NCBI GenBank assembly: GCA_963842305.1 | Contig: CAWJFW010000003.1 | Coordinates: 248,001 to 312,000, forward strand | DNA: 64,000 nucleotides | Direction of reading: 5' to 3' | Origin: JAIBJN01 sp963842305 | GTDB lineage: Bacteria; Actinomycetota; Thermoleophilia; Gaiellales; Gaiellaceae | Part shown: piece by piece, positions 42,835-51,333 of the stretch | Numbering within the stretch: the stretch's first letter is position 1 | Layout of the letters: every line of letters begins with the position of its first letter | Translations under genes and position numbers: made by a program | The notes under the pieces: generated by a model | Databases searched by the model: none | Told to the model about the DNA's origin: nothing | Seen by the model: the letters and a program-made list of their open reading frames with translations, nothing else

Positions 42835-44235
42835 TGCCTTCCATCTGGAGCTGAATCAGCCGATTCATCTCGACCGCGTACTCGAGCGGGAGCTCCTTCG
42901 TGATCGGCTCGACGAAGCCGGAGACGATCATCGCGGCCGCTTCGGCCTCCGATAGCCCGCGGCTCATCAGGTAGAAGAGCTGCTCCTCGCCGATCTTCGA
43001 GACCGTGGCCTCGTGCCCGATGTCGACGTCGTTCTCGTCGATGCGGATGTATGGGTAGGTGTCCGTGCGCGAGTCCTCGTCGAGGATGAGCGCGTCGCAG
43101 ACGACCTTCGAGCGCGCGCCGTGAGCGCCCTTGGCGACCTCGAGGAGCCCGCGGTAGCTCGAGCGTCCGCCGTCCTTCGAGATCGACTTCGACGTGATCA
43201 CGGAGGACGTGTTCGGCGCGACGTGCACGGCCTTGCCGCCCGCGTCCTGGTGTTGGCCGTCGCCGGCGAAGGCGATCGAGAGCACCTCACCGTGAGCTCC
43301 CTCGCCCATCAGCCAGATGGCCGGGTACTTCATCGTCTGCTTGGAGCCGAGGTTCCCGTCGACCCACTCCATGGTCGCGTTCTCGTACGCGACCGCGCGC
43401 TTCGTGACGAGGTTGTAGACGTTGTTCGACCAGTTCTGGATCGTCGTGTACCGGCAGCGGCCGCCCGGCTTCACGATGATCTCGACAACCGCCGAGTGCA
43501 GCGAGTCGGTCGTGTAGATCGGCGCCGTGCAGCCTTCGACGTAGTGCACGTAGGCGCCCTCATCGACGATGATCAGGGTGCGCTCGAACTGGCCCATGTT
43601 CTCGGCGTTGATGCGGAAGTAGGCCTGGAGCGGCATCTCGATCGAGACGCCCGGGGGCACGTAGATGAAGGAGCCGCCCGACCACACGGCCGAGTTGAGC
43701 GCCGCAAACTTGTTGTCGTTCTGCGGGATGATCGTCCCGAAGTACTGGCGCACGAGCTCCTCGTGCTCGCGCAGACCCGAGTCCATGTCGAGGAAGAGCA
43801 CACCCTTGGCCTCGAGGTCGGCCTGGAGCTTGTGGTAGACGACCTCGGACTCGTACTGCGCGCCGACGCCGGCGAGGAACTTGCGCTCGGCCTCGGGGAT
43901 GCCGAGGCGGTCCCACGTCTGCTTGATGTCGGGTGGCAGGTCCTCCCAGGACTTCGCCTGGTTCTCGGTCGGCTTGATGTAGTAGTAGATGTTGTCGAAG
44001 TCGATGCCGGAAAGATCGCCGCCCCAGGACGGCATCGGCCGCGCTTCGAAGTAGTCGAGCGACTTGAGGCGGAAGTCCCGCATCCACTGGGGCTCGTCCT
44101 TGTGCGCCGAGATCGCCTCGACGATCTCGCGCGAGAGCCCGCGCTGGGACTTGAAGAAGTAATTCTCGGGATCGCTGAAGCCGTAGCGGTACTCGTTGCC
44201 GATCTCCGCGACGACCTGTGTCTCCGGAGTGGCCA

Positions 44236-44236
<1 letters not shown>
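42824..44236 (-). CDS. sufB: Fe-S cluster assembly protein SufB
   Basis: Core scaffold of the SUF machine, 470 residues. NEYRYGFSDPENYFFKSQRGLS, GVGAQYESEVVYHKL, IYTTDSLHSAVVEIIVKPGGRCRYTTIQNW and the C-terminal DENDVDIGHEATVSKIGEEQLFYLMSRGLSEAEA are intact. The ATG overlaps the sufC stop (ATGA). Confidence 0.97.
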
Positions 44237-45012
<776 letters not shown>

Positions 45013-45129
45013 GGTCGTAACTGCGTGGTGAAGGTTCGTCAAGCGGCCTCAGATGCCGCTTCGTGACCCCGATAGTGTAGCGGCTGGTCTAGGCGCGACC
45101 GCCGAGAGGACGATGGTATCCTGAGCTCA
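45013..45129. promoter_or_regulatory. Divergent promoter region of sufC and tatA
   Basis: On the minus strand TACACT (complement of 45074-45079) reads as a -10 hexamer for sufC. On the plus strand TATCCT (45117-45122) lies seven bases before the tatA ATG, a spacing that suggests a leaderless tatA transcript. No convincing -35 boxes were seen for either. Assignments are by eye. Confidence 0.4.
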
Positions 45130-45384
45130 ATGCCCTTTGGAATCGGCATCTGGGAGCTCGTCATCCTCATGGTCGTGCTCCTGCTCGTGTTCGGCGCGAA
45201 GCGGCTCCCCGAGATGGGTCGCTCGATCGGCTCCGGGATGCGTGAGTTCAAGGACGCGGTCACGGGCAAGGACGAGCCTGAGAAGACCGAGCTGACGCCG
45301 CCCCCGGCGCCCGAGAGCACAGCTCCGCCTGCCGCGCCGCCGACCGAGCCCGAGCGCGTCGAGTCCGAGCGCGTCTCCCGCTAG
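45130..45384 (+). CDS. tatA: Twin-arginine translocase subunit TatA
   Basis: A small membrane protein (84 residues) of the Tat pathway that exports folded proteins. N-terminal transmembrane helix (about 5-21) with the GIWELVILMVVLLLVFGAKRLPEMGRS pattern, FGAKRLPE hinge, amphipathic helix, and an acidic/Pro-rich tail. ATG start; followed after six bases by tatC. Confidence 0.94.
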   Translation: MPFGIGIWELVILMVVLLLVFGAKRLPEMGRSIGSGMREFKDAVTGKDEPEKTELTPPPAPESTAPPAAPPTEPERVESERVSR

Positions 45385-45390
45385 AGCGCC

Positions 45391-46170
45391 ATGGCCCGAC
45401 TGCCGCGTCGCCTCTCGCACGGCGATCGCGTCACGCTCGTCGAGCACCTCGACGAGCTCCGTACGCGCCTGATCATCTCCCTCGCCGCCATCGGCGTAGG
45501 TTTCGTCGTCGCGTTCATCTTTCAGGACAGGATCCTCGACTGGCTCGAGGCGCCGCTGCCCGACGGGAAGACGCTGATCACCTTCGGCGTCACCGAGCCG
45601 TTCTTCACGTCGGTCAAGGTGAGCTTCTACGCAGGCTTCGCCCTGGCGCTCCCGGTCGTGCTGTGGCAGATCTGGAGCTTCCTGGCGCCCGCCTTCCAGG
45701 AGCATTCGCAGCGGATCGTCGCGGTCTTCGTGGCGATCTCGACGGCGCTCTTCGCAGGCGGGATCGCCTTCGCCTACTGGATCGTGCTCCCGCGGGCGCT
45801 CAACTTCCTCACGACCTATAACGAGGAGTTCTTCCAGATCGAGATCAGGGCGAACTACTACTTCTCGTTCGTGACCCTCGGCCTGATCGGCTTTGCGATC
45901 GTCTTCCTGCTCCCGATCTTCGTCCTGGCACTGGTCCGGCTCGGAGTCCTCACCTCGGGGACGCTGCGGCGCAACCGCCGCATCGGCTACGTCAGCGTCC
46001 TCGTGGTCGCGATCATCCTTCCGACGGTCGACCCGATCTCCCTCGTCTTCGAGGTCGTCCCCCTCATGCTCCTCTTCGAGCTCTCCATCTGGGCCTCCGT
46101 CATCCTCGAGAAGCGCTGGGCAGCTCAGATCGAGGCGCGTCGCGAGGCGTACGCCGGCACCGACACCTAG
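45391..46170 (+). CDS. tatC: Twin-arginine translocase subunit TatC
   Basis: Six-helix receptor for Tat signal peptides, 259 residues. LVEHLDELRTRLIISL at the N-terminus, TEPFFTSVKVSFYAGF, WQIWSFLAPAF and RRIGYVSVLVVAIILPTVDPI are family signatures. No tatB is seen, so a TatAC system is likely. ATG start. Confidence 0.96.
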   Translation: MARLPRRLSHGDRVTLVEHLDELRTRLIISLAAIGVGFVVAFIFQDRILDWLEAPLPDGKTLITFGVTEPFFTSVKVSFYAGFALALPVVLWQIWSFLAPAFQEHSQRIVAVFVAISTALFAGGIAFAYWIVLPRALNFLTTYNEEFFQIEIRANYYFSFVTLGLIGFAIVFLLPIFVLALVRLGVLTSGTLRRNRRIGYVSVLVVAIILPTVDPISLVFEVVPLMLLFELSIWASVILEKRWAAQIEARREAYAGTDT

Positions 46171-46195
46171 TGCTTCTCCGGCCGAACAGACACTA

Positions 46196-47506
46196 GTGCC
46201 GGCCACCGTCTACGCAGCCGACTGGGTCGTGCCGGTCGAGGGACCGCCCGTGCCCGCCGGCGGCGTCGCCGTCGAGGACGGCAGGATCATCGCCGTAGGG
46301 CCCGCCGCGGATCTCGCCGGCGAGCAGAGGGTGTTCGAGGACGCGGTCGTCGTCCCGGCGTTCGTGAACGCCCATTCCCACCTGGAGTACGCGGTCTACG
46401 CGGGCTTCGGGGACGGCCTCTCGTTTCCCCCGTGGATCGATCTCCACGTGACGCGGAAGAGACGTCTCCTCGACGGCGACGCTGTCGCCATCGCAAGGCT
46501 CGGGGCGGCGGAGTGCCTACGCTCGGGGATCGCGACGATCGGCGACGCGAGCTTCACCGGCGCAGCCGCCGTCGCCGCCGCCGACCTCGGACTCGCAGGG
46601 GTCGTGTACCTGGAGGTCTTCGGCGACGACCCCGATGCCGCCCTCTCTCACTTCGGAGAGCTGCGCGACGAGGTCGCCGGCTCCCTCTCCGAGCGCCTCG
46701 CCGTCGGCGTCTCACCGCATGCGCCGTACACGACCTCCGGAGCGGTCTACGAAGCCTGCGCAGGCCTCGGGCTCCCGTTGACGACGCACCTGGCCGAGAG
46801 CGAGGCCGAGCAGGAGTGGGTCCTGCACGGACGCGGAACGATGAGCGCAGCAGCCGAGCTCCTCGTCCCCCCGGCCGGCCGGACGGGGATCTCCATGCTC
46901 GGCGAGCTCGGATTGCTCGGGCCGAACGTGCTCGCGGCCCATTGCGTCCACGTCGACCCCGAGGAGATCGACCTCCTCGCGCGGCACGACGTCGCCGTCG
47001 CACACTGCCCGCGCTCGAACGGAATCCTCGGGTGCGCGGCGGCGCCGGTGGCCGACCTGCTGGCGGCCGGAGCCCGCGTCTCGCTGGGCACCGACAGCCC
47101 CGCGTCGACGCCCTCGTTCGACATGTTCGAGGAGATGCGCGCCGCGATCTACGTCGCACGCACGCGCGAGCAGCGGCCTGATGCGCTTTCGGCGAGCACG
47201 GCGCTGGAACTCGCTACTCTTGGCGCAGCGCGCGCGCTCAGGCTCGAAGACGAGACGGGCTCGCTCGCCGCCGGAAAGCGCGCCGACCTCGCAGTCGTCT
47301 CGCTGGCCGGGTCGCCGTTCCTCCCCTGGGAGGAGCCAACCACCGCCGTGGTCTTCGGCGGCTCGCCGGACCGGGTGCTCCTCACCCTCGTCGCCGGCGA
47401 GGTTCGATACGAGGAAGGAGGATTCGAATGGCACGAGCTTCGACGCAGCGCAAGCGCCGCCCGCGGCCGCCTGCTCAGCAACGTGCCGCTCAGGCCGAAG
47501 ACCTGA
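46196..47506 (+). CDS. Amidohydrolase family metal-dependent deaminase or hydrolase
   Basis: A 436-residue TIM-barrel amidohydrolase. Metal and catalytic signatures are PAFVNAHSHLEYA, VGVSPHAPYTT, LTTHLAESEAEQEW, AAHCVHV and GTDSPASTPS. The set fits the cytosine-deaminase/5'-deoxyadenosine or aminofutalosine deaminase group, but the substrate is not assigned and no menaquinone-pathway genes are nearby. GTG start 25 bases after the tatC stop; the frame is open further upstream inside tatC without homology. The 3' end overlaps the TPR gene by 79 bases. Confidence 0.85.
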   Translation: MPATVYAADWVVPVEGPPVPAGGVAVEDGRIIAVGPAADLAGEQRVFEDAVVVPAFVNAHSHLEYAVYAGFGDGLSFPPWIDLHVTRKRRLLDGDAVAIARLGAAECLRSGIATIGDASFTGAAAVAAADLGLAGVVYLEVFGDDPDAALSHFGELRDEVAGSLSERLAVGVSPHAPYTTSGAVYEACAGLGLPLTTHLAESEAEQEWVLHGRGTMSAAAELLVPPAGRTGISMLGELGLLGPNVLAAHCVHVDPEEIDLLARHDVAVAHCPRSNGILGCAAAPVADLLAAGARVSLGTDSPASTPSFDMFEEMRAAIYVARTREQRPDALSASTALELATLGAARALRLEDETGSLAAGKRADLAVVSLAGSPFLPWEEPTTAVVFGGSPDRVLLTLVAGEVRYEEGGFEWHELRRSASAARGRLLSNVPLRPKT

Positions 47507-48309
47507 TGTTCTTCCCGAAGCTGCGGCGTCGGGCCAAGTGGGTCTTCCTCTTCCTCGCCCTCATGTTCGCGTTCAGCTTCGTGTTCTTCGGCGTCGGTGC
47601 CGGTGGCTCGGGGATCGGCGACTACATCTCCGACCTCTTCAACCGCCCCGTCTCGAGCGACACACCGGCGCTCGACGACGCACAGAAGGCCGCGATCGAG
47701 AACCCGAACGACCCCGGGGCCCAGCTCGAGCTCGCGCAGGCCGCGCAAGCCGAGGGCCAGACCCAGGTCGCCATCTCCGCCTTCGAGAAGTACCGGACGA
47801 TGCGACCGGAGGACCCGGACGCCCTGCGGACACTGGCGGCGCTCTACGGGGCGCAGATCGCGGCAGCGCAGCAGCGCGCGGCCGTCGCCTCGGGCCAGGC
47901 CGCGGAGGCATCCCTCCCGAAGACCCTCGCGCCCGAGGACAGCCAATTCCTGCAGGAGCTGACCACGAACCCCCTCACCGCCTCGCTGAGCGCGCAAGCG
48001 CAGGCGCGTGCCGATGCCGCCACCGCCGACGTCCGACGCCTCGGATTCGCGCAGGTCGCGGTCTTCTCCAAGCTGACCGAGCTGGTCAAGGACGATCCGC
48101 TCATCTTTCTCCAGTACGCAAACGCCGCGGAGATTGCCCAGGACTACCAGTCGGCTGTCAGCGCCTACGAGTCGTACCTCGATCTGCAGCCCAACAGCCC
48201 GAACGCCGAGCAGGTTCAACAGCGCATCGACACGCTGAAAGCGGTCTCCGCCACGCAGCCGGAGGCTGCCTCGCCGAGCGGATCGGACGACGAGTCGGAC
48301 AGTCCGTAG
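47428..48309 (+). CDS. Membrane-anchored TPR-like protein
   Basis: A 293-residue protein with a basic, Ala/Arg-rich cytoplasmic N-terminus, one transmembrane helix (about 37-60, AKWVFLFLALMFAFSFVFFG) and TPR-like helical repeats (for example AQLELAQAAQAEGQTQVAISAFEKY and YQSAVSAYESYLDLQPNSPNAE). The start at 47428 is well supported by AAGGAGG six bases upstream, despite the 79-base overlap with the amidohydrolase. An ATG at 47506 is an alternative but lacks a ribosome-binding site. Function unknown; probably a scaffold in the envelope. Confidence 0.8.
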   Translation: MARASTQRKRRPRPPAQQRAAQAEDLMFFPKLRRRAKWVFLFLALMFAFSFVFFGVGAGGSGIGDYISDLFNRPVSSDTPALDDAQKAAIENPNDPGAQLELAQAAQAEGQTQVAISAFEKYRTMRPEDPDALRTLAALYGAQIAAAQQRAAVASGQAAEASLPKTLAPEDSQFLQELTTNPLTASLSAQAQARADAATADVRRLGFAQVAVFSKLTELVKDDPLIFLQYANAAEIAQDYQSAVSAYESYLDLQPNSPNAEQVQQRIDTLKAVSATQPEAASPSGSDDESDSP

Positions 48310-48348
48310 AGCGGTTAGGTTAAGCGCTCGATCCCGGAGAGAGGACAC

Positions 48349-48714
48349 ATGAACTTCGACTGCAAGGCGGAGCAGGTAACGGGCGAGGTCTGGGTCATCG
48401 CCCTCAGCGGCGAGGTCGACCTCTACACCGCCCCGGAGTTCAAGCAGCAGCTCCTCGACGTGATCGCCCAGGGGGCGAGCCACGTCGTGGTCGACCTGAC
48501 CGACACCACCTTCATCGACTCGACGACGCTCGGCGTGCTCGTCGGCGGGGTCAAGCGGCTCCGCCCAAACGGCGGTCAGGTCCTGATCGTCTGCAGCGAC
48601 CGGAGCATCACGAAGATCTTCGAGATCACGGGGCTCAACCGCGTGTTCGCGATTCACGCCACGCGCGCGGAGGCGCTCGCGAGCGCCGGCGTCACCGAGG
48701 CGCAGCACTCCTAG
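48349..48714 (+). CDS. STAS-domain anti-sigma factor antagonist
   Basis: A 121-residue SpoIIAA-like protein. VWVIALSGEVDLYTAPEFKQQLL and VVVDLTDTTFIDSTTLGVLVGGV contain the usual phosphorylatable Ser/Thr (DSTTLG). It should bind an RsbW-type kinase, but no anti-sigma partner is in this operon. ATG start with GAGAGG upstream. Its stop overlaps the cytochrome c start by one base. Confidence 0.9.
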   Translation: MNFDCKAEQVTGEVWVIALSGEVDLYTAPEFKQQLLDVIAQGASHVVVDLTDTTFIDSTTLGVLVGGVKRLRPNGGQVLIVCSDRSITKIFEITGLNRVFAIHATRAEALASAGVTEAQHS

Positions 48715-49160
48715 TGCCCAGACTGGCCGCGATCCTGCTCGCCGCCGCAGCGCTGTTCGTGGCGGGTTGCGGAGGAGGAGGCGGGGACGAGGTGACCGGT
48801 ATGGAGGGTGCCAACCGCACGAACGGCAAGACGCTCTTCGTCTCCGGAGCAAACGGTATGGCGAGCTGCGGCTCGTGCCACACGCTGCTCGACGCCGGGA
48901 CGGCGGGGACGGTCGGCCCCAACCTCGACCAGGCGCTCGGCTACAGCTGCGCGCAGGGATTCGCGGAGAGCACCATTTACTCAGCCGTCCTCGGCCAGAT
49001 CGATCTGGCCCAGGGAGCCATGCCGGCAGACCTGGTCACGGGGCAGGACGCAGTCGACGTGGCCGCCTACGTCGCCAGCGTCGCCGGCAAGGACATCCCG
49101 GGGTGCAACCCGAGCGGCGACCAGGGAGGCACCGGGACGACGGCGACGTCCTCCGGCTAG
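48714..49160 (+). CDS. Cytochrome c lipoprotein
   Basis: A 148-residue protein with a lipobox (LFVAGC at about 14-19), a Gly-rich spacer, and one haem-binding CGSCH. The segment around the haem (SCGSCHTLLDAGTAGTVGPNLDQAL) closely parallels the cytochrome domain at the end of CtaC (QCGSCHILADAGTQGQVGPDLDKVL). It ends with a Met-containing MPADLV loop as axial ligand. Likely an electron donor to the nearby oxidase; that is inference. GTG start. Confidence 0.9.
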   Translation: MPRLAAILLAAAALFVAGCGGGGGDEVTGMEGANRTNGKTLFVSGANGMASCGSCHTLLDAGTAGTVGPNLDQALGYSCAQGFAESTIYSAVLGQIDLAQGAMPADLVTGQDAVDVAAYVASVAGKDIPGCNPSGDQGGTGTTATSSG

Positions 49161-49175
49161 GAGGGCCAAGCTCTT

Positions 49176-49835
49176 CTAGCGCGAGGCGGTGCCGGTTGCC
49201 GCGCTGCGGCCACCCTCGAGCTCGAGGTCCACGACCACGTGGGTCAGCGGGAGCGGGTAGCGCTCCCGAGCCCGCTCGATGACCCCCTTCTCGAGCCAGT
49301 TCGAGCGTCCGGGCGGATGCGTCGAGATGACGATCTCGTCCGCGCCGAACGTCCGCAGGGCATCGTCCATCGCCTGGATCGGATCGGCGTCCCCGACCTC
49401 ACCCCGCGCATCGACGCCCTCCGCGGCGAGTGCAGCCAGGGATTCGGCCAGTCTCAGCTCGGCCTGCCTACGGGCTCCGTCCTCGTCGGAGGCCCAGTGG
49501 CGGATCGGCGAGTTGAGCGCGGGGCAGACGACGAGCACGTCGGCGCCCTCGCCCGCTCGACCGACGACCTCGCCCCGGAGCGCGCGTCCCGCCACCGTCT
49601 CGTTGGCCACGACGAGGATCTGGTGGCGATCGTGGTCGCGCGAGCGAACCGGCTTCGCGGGCGGCTTCGGCTCGCCCTTTACATAGAAGGCGACGCCGAT
49701 CGCGAGCACGATGAAGACGGCGAGAGCGACCCAACCTCCGAAGAAGATCCCCGCGACGGCGACGAGGGTGAAGAGCGCGACGCACACCAGGACGAAGCCG
49801 AATGCCTCGGCTTCGGTTCGGATTGGGTTGCGCAT
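49176..49835 (-). CDS. Two-helix membrane protein with Usp-like domain, in the oxidase cluster
   Basis: A 219-residue protein with two N-terminal transmembrane helices (about 13-33 and 36-56, like actinobacterial cytochrome oxidase subunit 4) followed by an Usp-like alpha/beta domain (about 70-210): ILVVANETVAG, GDADPIQAMDDA, EIVISTHPPGRSNWLEKG. I see no GxxG-x9-G(S/T) ATP loop of classical universal stress proteins. The start is the ATG at 49835, with AGGAGGGGG upstream. It follows ctaE by 23 bases. The domain is repeated twice in the protein between ctaD and ctaE. Confidence 0.75.
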   Translation of the reverse strand: MRNPIRTEAEAFGFVLVCVALFTLVAVAGIFFGGWVALAVFIVLAIGVAFYVKGEPKPPAKPVRSRDHDRHQILVVANETVAGRALRGEVVGRAGEGADVLVVCPALNSPIRHWASDEDGARRQAELRLAESLAALAAEGVDARGEVGDADPIQAMDDALRTFGADEIVISTHPPGRSNWLEKGVIERARERYPLPLTHVVVDLELEGGRSAATGTASR

Positions 49836-49858
49836 GACCCCCTCCTGGAGCTCGTGGC

Positions 49859-50470
49859 TTAAAGCACGTACACCGTGGTGTACACGACGATCCACATTAC
49901 GTCCACGAAGTGCCAGTAGATCCCTGGCAGCTCGACGCCGAGGTGGTCCTCGGCCTTGGAGCCGTAGTGACCGCGGAGCGAGCGGATCAGCGCGTAGAGC
50001 AAGAGATTCAGGCCGATGAACACGTGCAGCCCGTGTAGGCCCGTCAGCCCAAAGAAGGTCGAGGCGAAGGCGTTGTCGGCCGGCTTGAAGCCGATCCGCG
50101 TGTACTCCCGCGCCTGGATCAGCAGGAACGTGAGCCCCAGCAGGAACGTGAGCGTCAACCCCGCGATCAGGCCCGAGCGGTTGTTTCGCTTGATCGACTG
50201 GAGCGCCCAGTGCATCGAGAAGCTCGACGTGACGAGGATGATCGTGTTCATGAGCGCCAGGTAGACCGGGAGCTCGAAGCCCTCCGGCGGCCAGGGCCCG
50301 CCGCCGCCCACGACGACTCGGTCGAAGAAGTAGATGCTGAAGAACGAGCCGAAGAGCATCGTCTCCGACGCGATGAAGAGGTACATGCCGAGCAATCGCG
50401 CATCAACGCGCGAGCTTCTGTGCGCGGCAGGCGGGTGATCCTGATCGTGGGCCTGGGCGACCGACGCCAT
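49859..50470 (-). CDS. ctaE: Cytochrome c oxidase subunit III
   Basis: A five-helix subunit III (203 residues): DARLLGMYLFIASETMLFGSFFSIYF, SSFSMHWALQSIK, FFGLTGLHGLHVFIGL and YWHFVDVMWIVVYTTVYVL. The last is the family signature. ATG start, one base after the tandem Usp gene. The N-terminus is His-rich. Confidence 0.96.
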   Translation of the reverse strand: MASVAQAHDQDHPPAAHRSSRVDARLLGMYLFIASETMLFGSFFSIYFFDRVVVGGGGPWPPEGFELPVYLALMNTIILVTSSFSMHWALQSIKRNNRSGLIAGLTLTFLLGLTFLLIQAREYTRIGFKPADNAFASTFFGLTGLHGLHVFIGLNLLLYALIRSLRGHYGSKAEDHLGVELPGIYWHFVDVMWIVVYTTVYVL

Positions 50471-50471
50471 G

Positions 50472-51275
50472 CTAGGAGGCCACCTCCGCTTCGACCTGCT
50501 CGACGACCACGTGCTTCACCGGCAGGGACGCGCCGCTTTCGATCCGGCCGACGACGTCACGGCGAAGCCAGCCCGAGGTCGCCTCGGGAAACGTCGAGAC
50601 GATGATCTCGTCGACCTGCTCGTCGTGGACGACGTTGAGGGCTGCCGTGACAGGATCCGCGTCGCCGATGTGCCCCGTCGCCTCGACTCCCTCCCGTTTT
50701 AGCTCAGCGAGTGCCTGCTCGAGGCGCTGCTGCACGCCCGGCTGGTCGGCCGGGGCGACGAGCGTGAAGTCGGTCGGGCCGCTCCGCGCACGTTCTCGGA
50801 TCGCCTCGAGGAGCGGGCCCCCGACGATGGTCTGGTTCGCAATCACGAGGACGTGGATCCGCTCCCGCGGGGACTCGAGGTCCACCTCGACGTGGGTTAC
50901 GGGAACGTCCTTGGCGGCCTTTTGCGCGCGGTCGATCAGCCCGCCGCGTAGCCAGCTCGAGCGCACCGCGCCCGGGTGCGTGGAGATGATGACCTCGTCG
51001 ACGGGCGCGTACTGGTGTAGCGCATCGCGCAGGGCCTGGAGCGGGTCGGGGTCGACGATCGCTCCACGGGCGGCGATCCCGGCCTCGTGGAGCAGGTCGA
51101 GCGTTCGGCGAAGGCGCCGGTCGGCGCTGGACCGGCGGCTGTCCTCGTAGACAACGTAGCCGGCGTGGGGATCGTTCTGCGGCGAGACCACGGTGACGCG
51201 GATCGGGCCCGCGGCCGCTCGCTCCTCGATCGCCTCCAGGAGCGTTTTTCCCGCGACTGTCTCGTTCGCGAGCAC
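50472..51275 (-). CDS. Tandem Usp-like domain protein between ctaD and ctaE, start uncertain
   Basis: A cytoplasmic protein of at least 267 residues made of two Usp-like domains. Each has VANETVAG or VIANQTIVGG, a DPDPLQAL or GDADPVTAAL helix start, and EIIISTHPGAVRSSWLRGG or EIIVSTFPEATSGWLRRD. The first canonical start (GTG 51275) cuts the first strand. The open frame runs upstream through HILVLANE and about 18 further residues without ATG, GTG or TTG, up to the ctaD end, so the real start is non-canonical or damaged. Function in the oxidase operon is unknown. Confidence 0.75.
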   Translation of the reverse strand: MLANETVAGKTLLEAIEERAAAGPIRVTVVSPQNDPHAGYVVYEDSRRSSADRRLRRTLDLLHEAGIAARGAIVDPDPLQALRDALHQYAPVDEVIISTHPGAVRSSWLRGGLIDRAQKAAKDVPVTHVEVDLESPRERIHVLVIANQTIVGGPLLEAIRERARSGPTDFTLVAPADQPGVQQRLEQALAELKREGVEATGHIGDADPVTAALNVVHDEQVDEIIVSTFPEATSGWLRRDVVGRIESGASLPVKHVVVEQVEAEVAS

Positions 51276-51333
51276 GAGGATGTGCCGCGGCCGGGGTGCC
51301 GCCTCGGCCGGGGGCTGCTCGTAGGGGTTCTCG

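Noticed and set aside
47149..48852. A 567-codon frame antisense to the TPR and STAS genes
   Set aside because: Would cover three well-supported sense genes; no motif.
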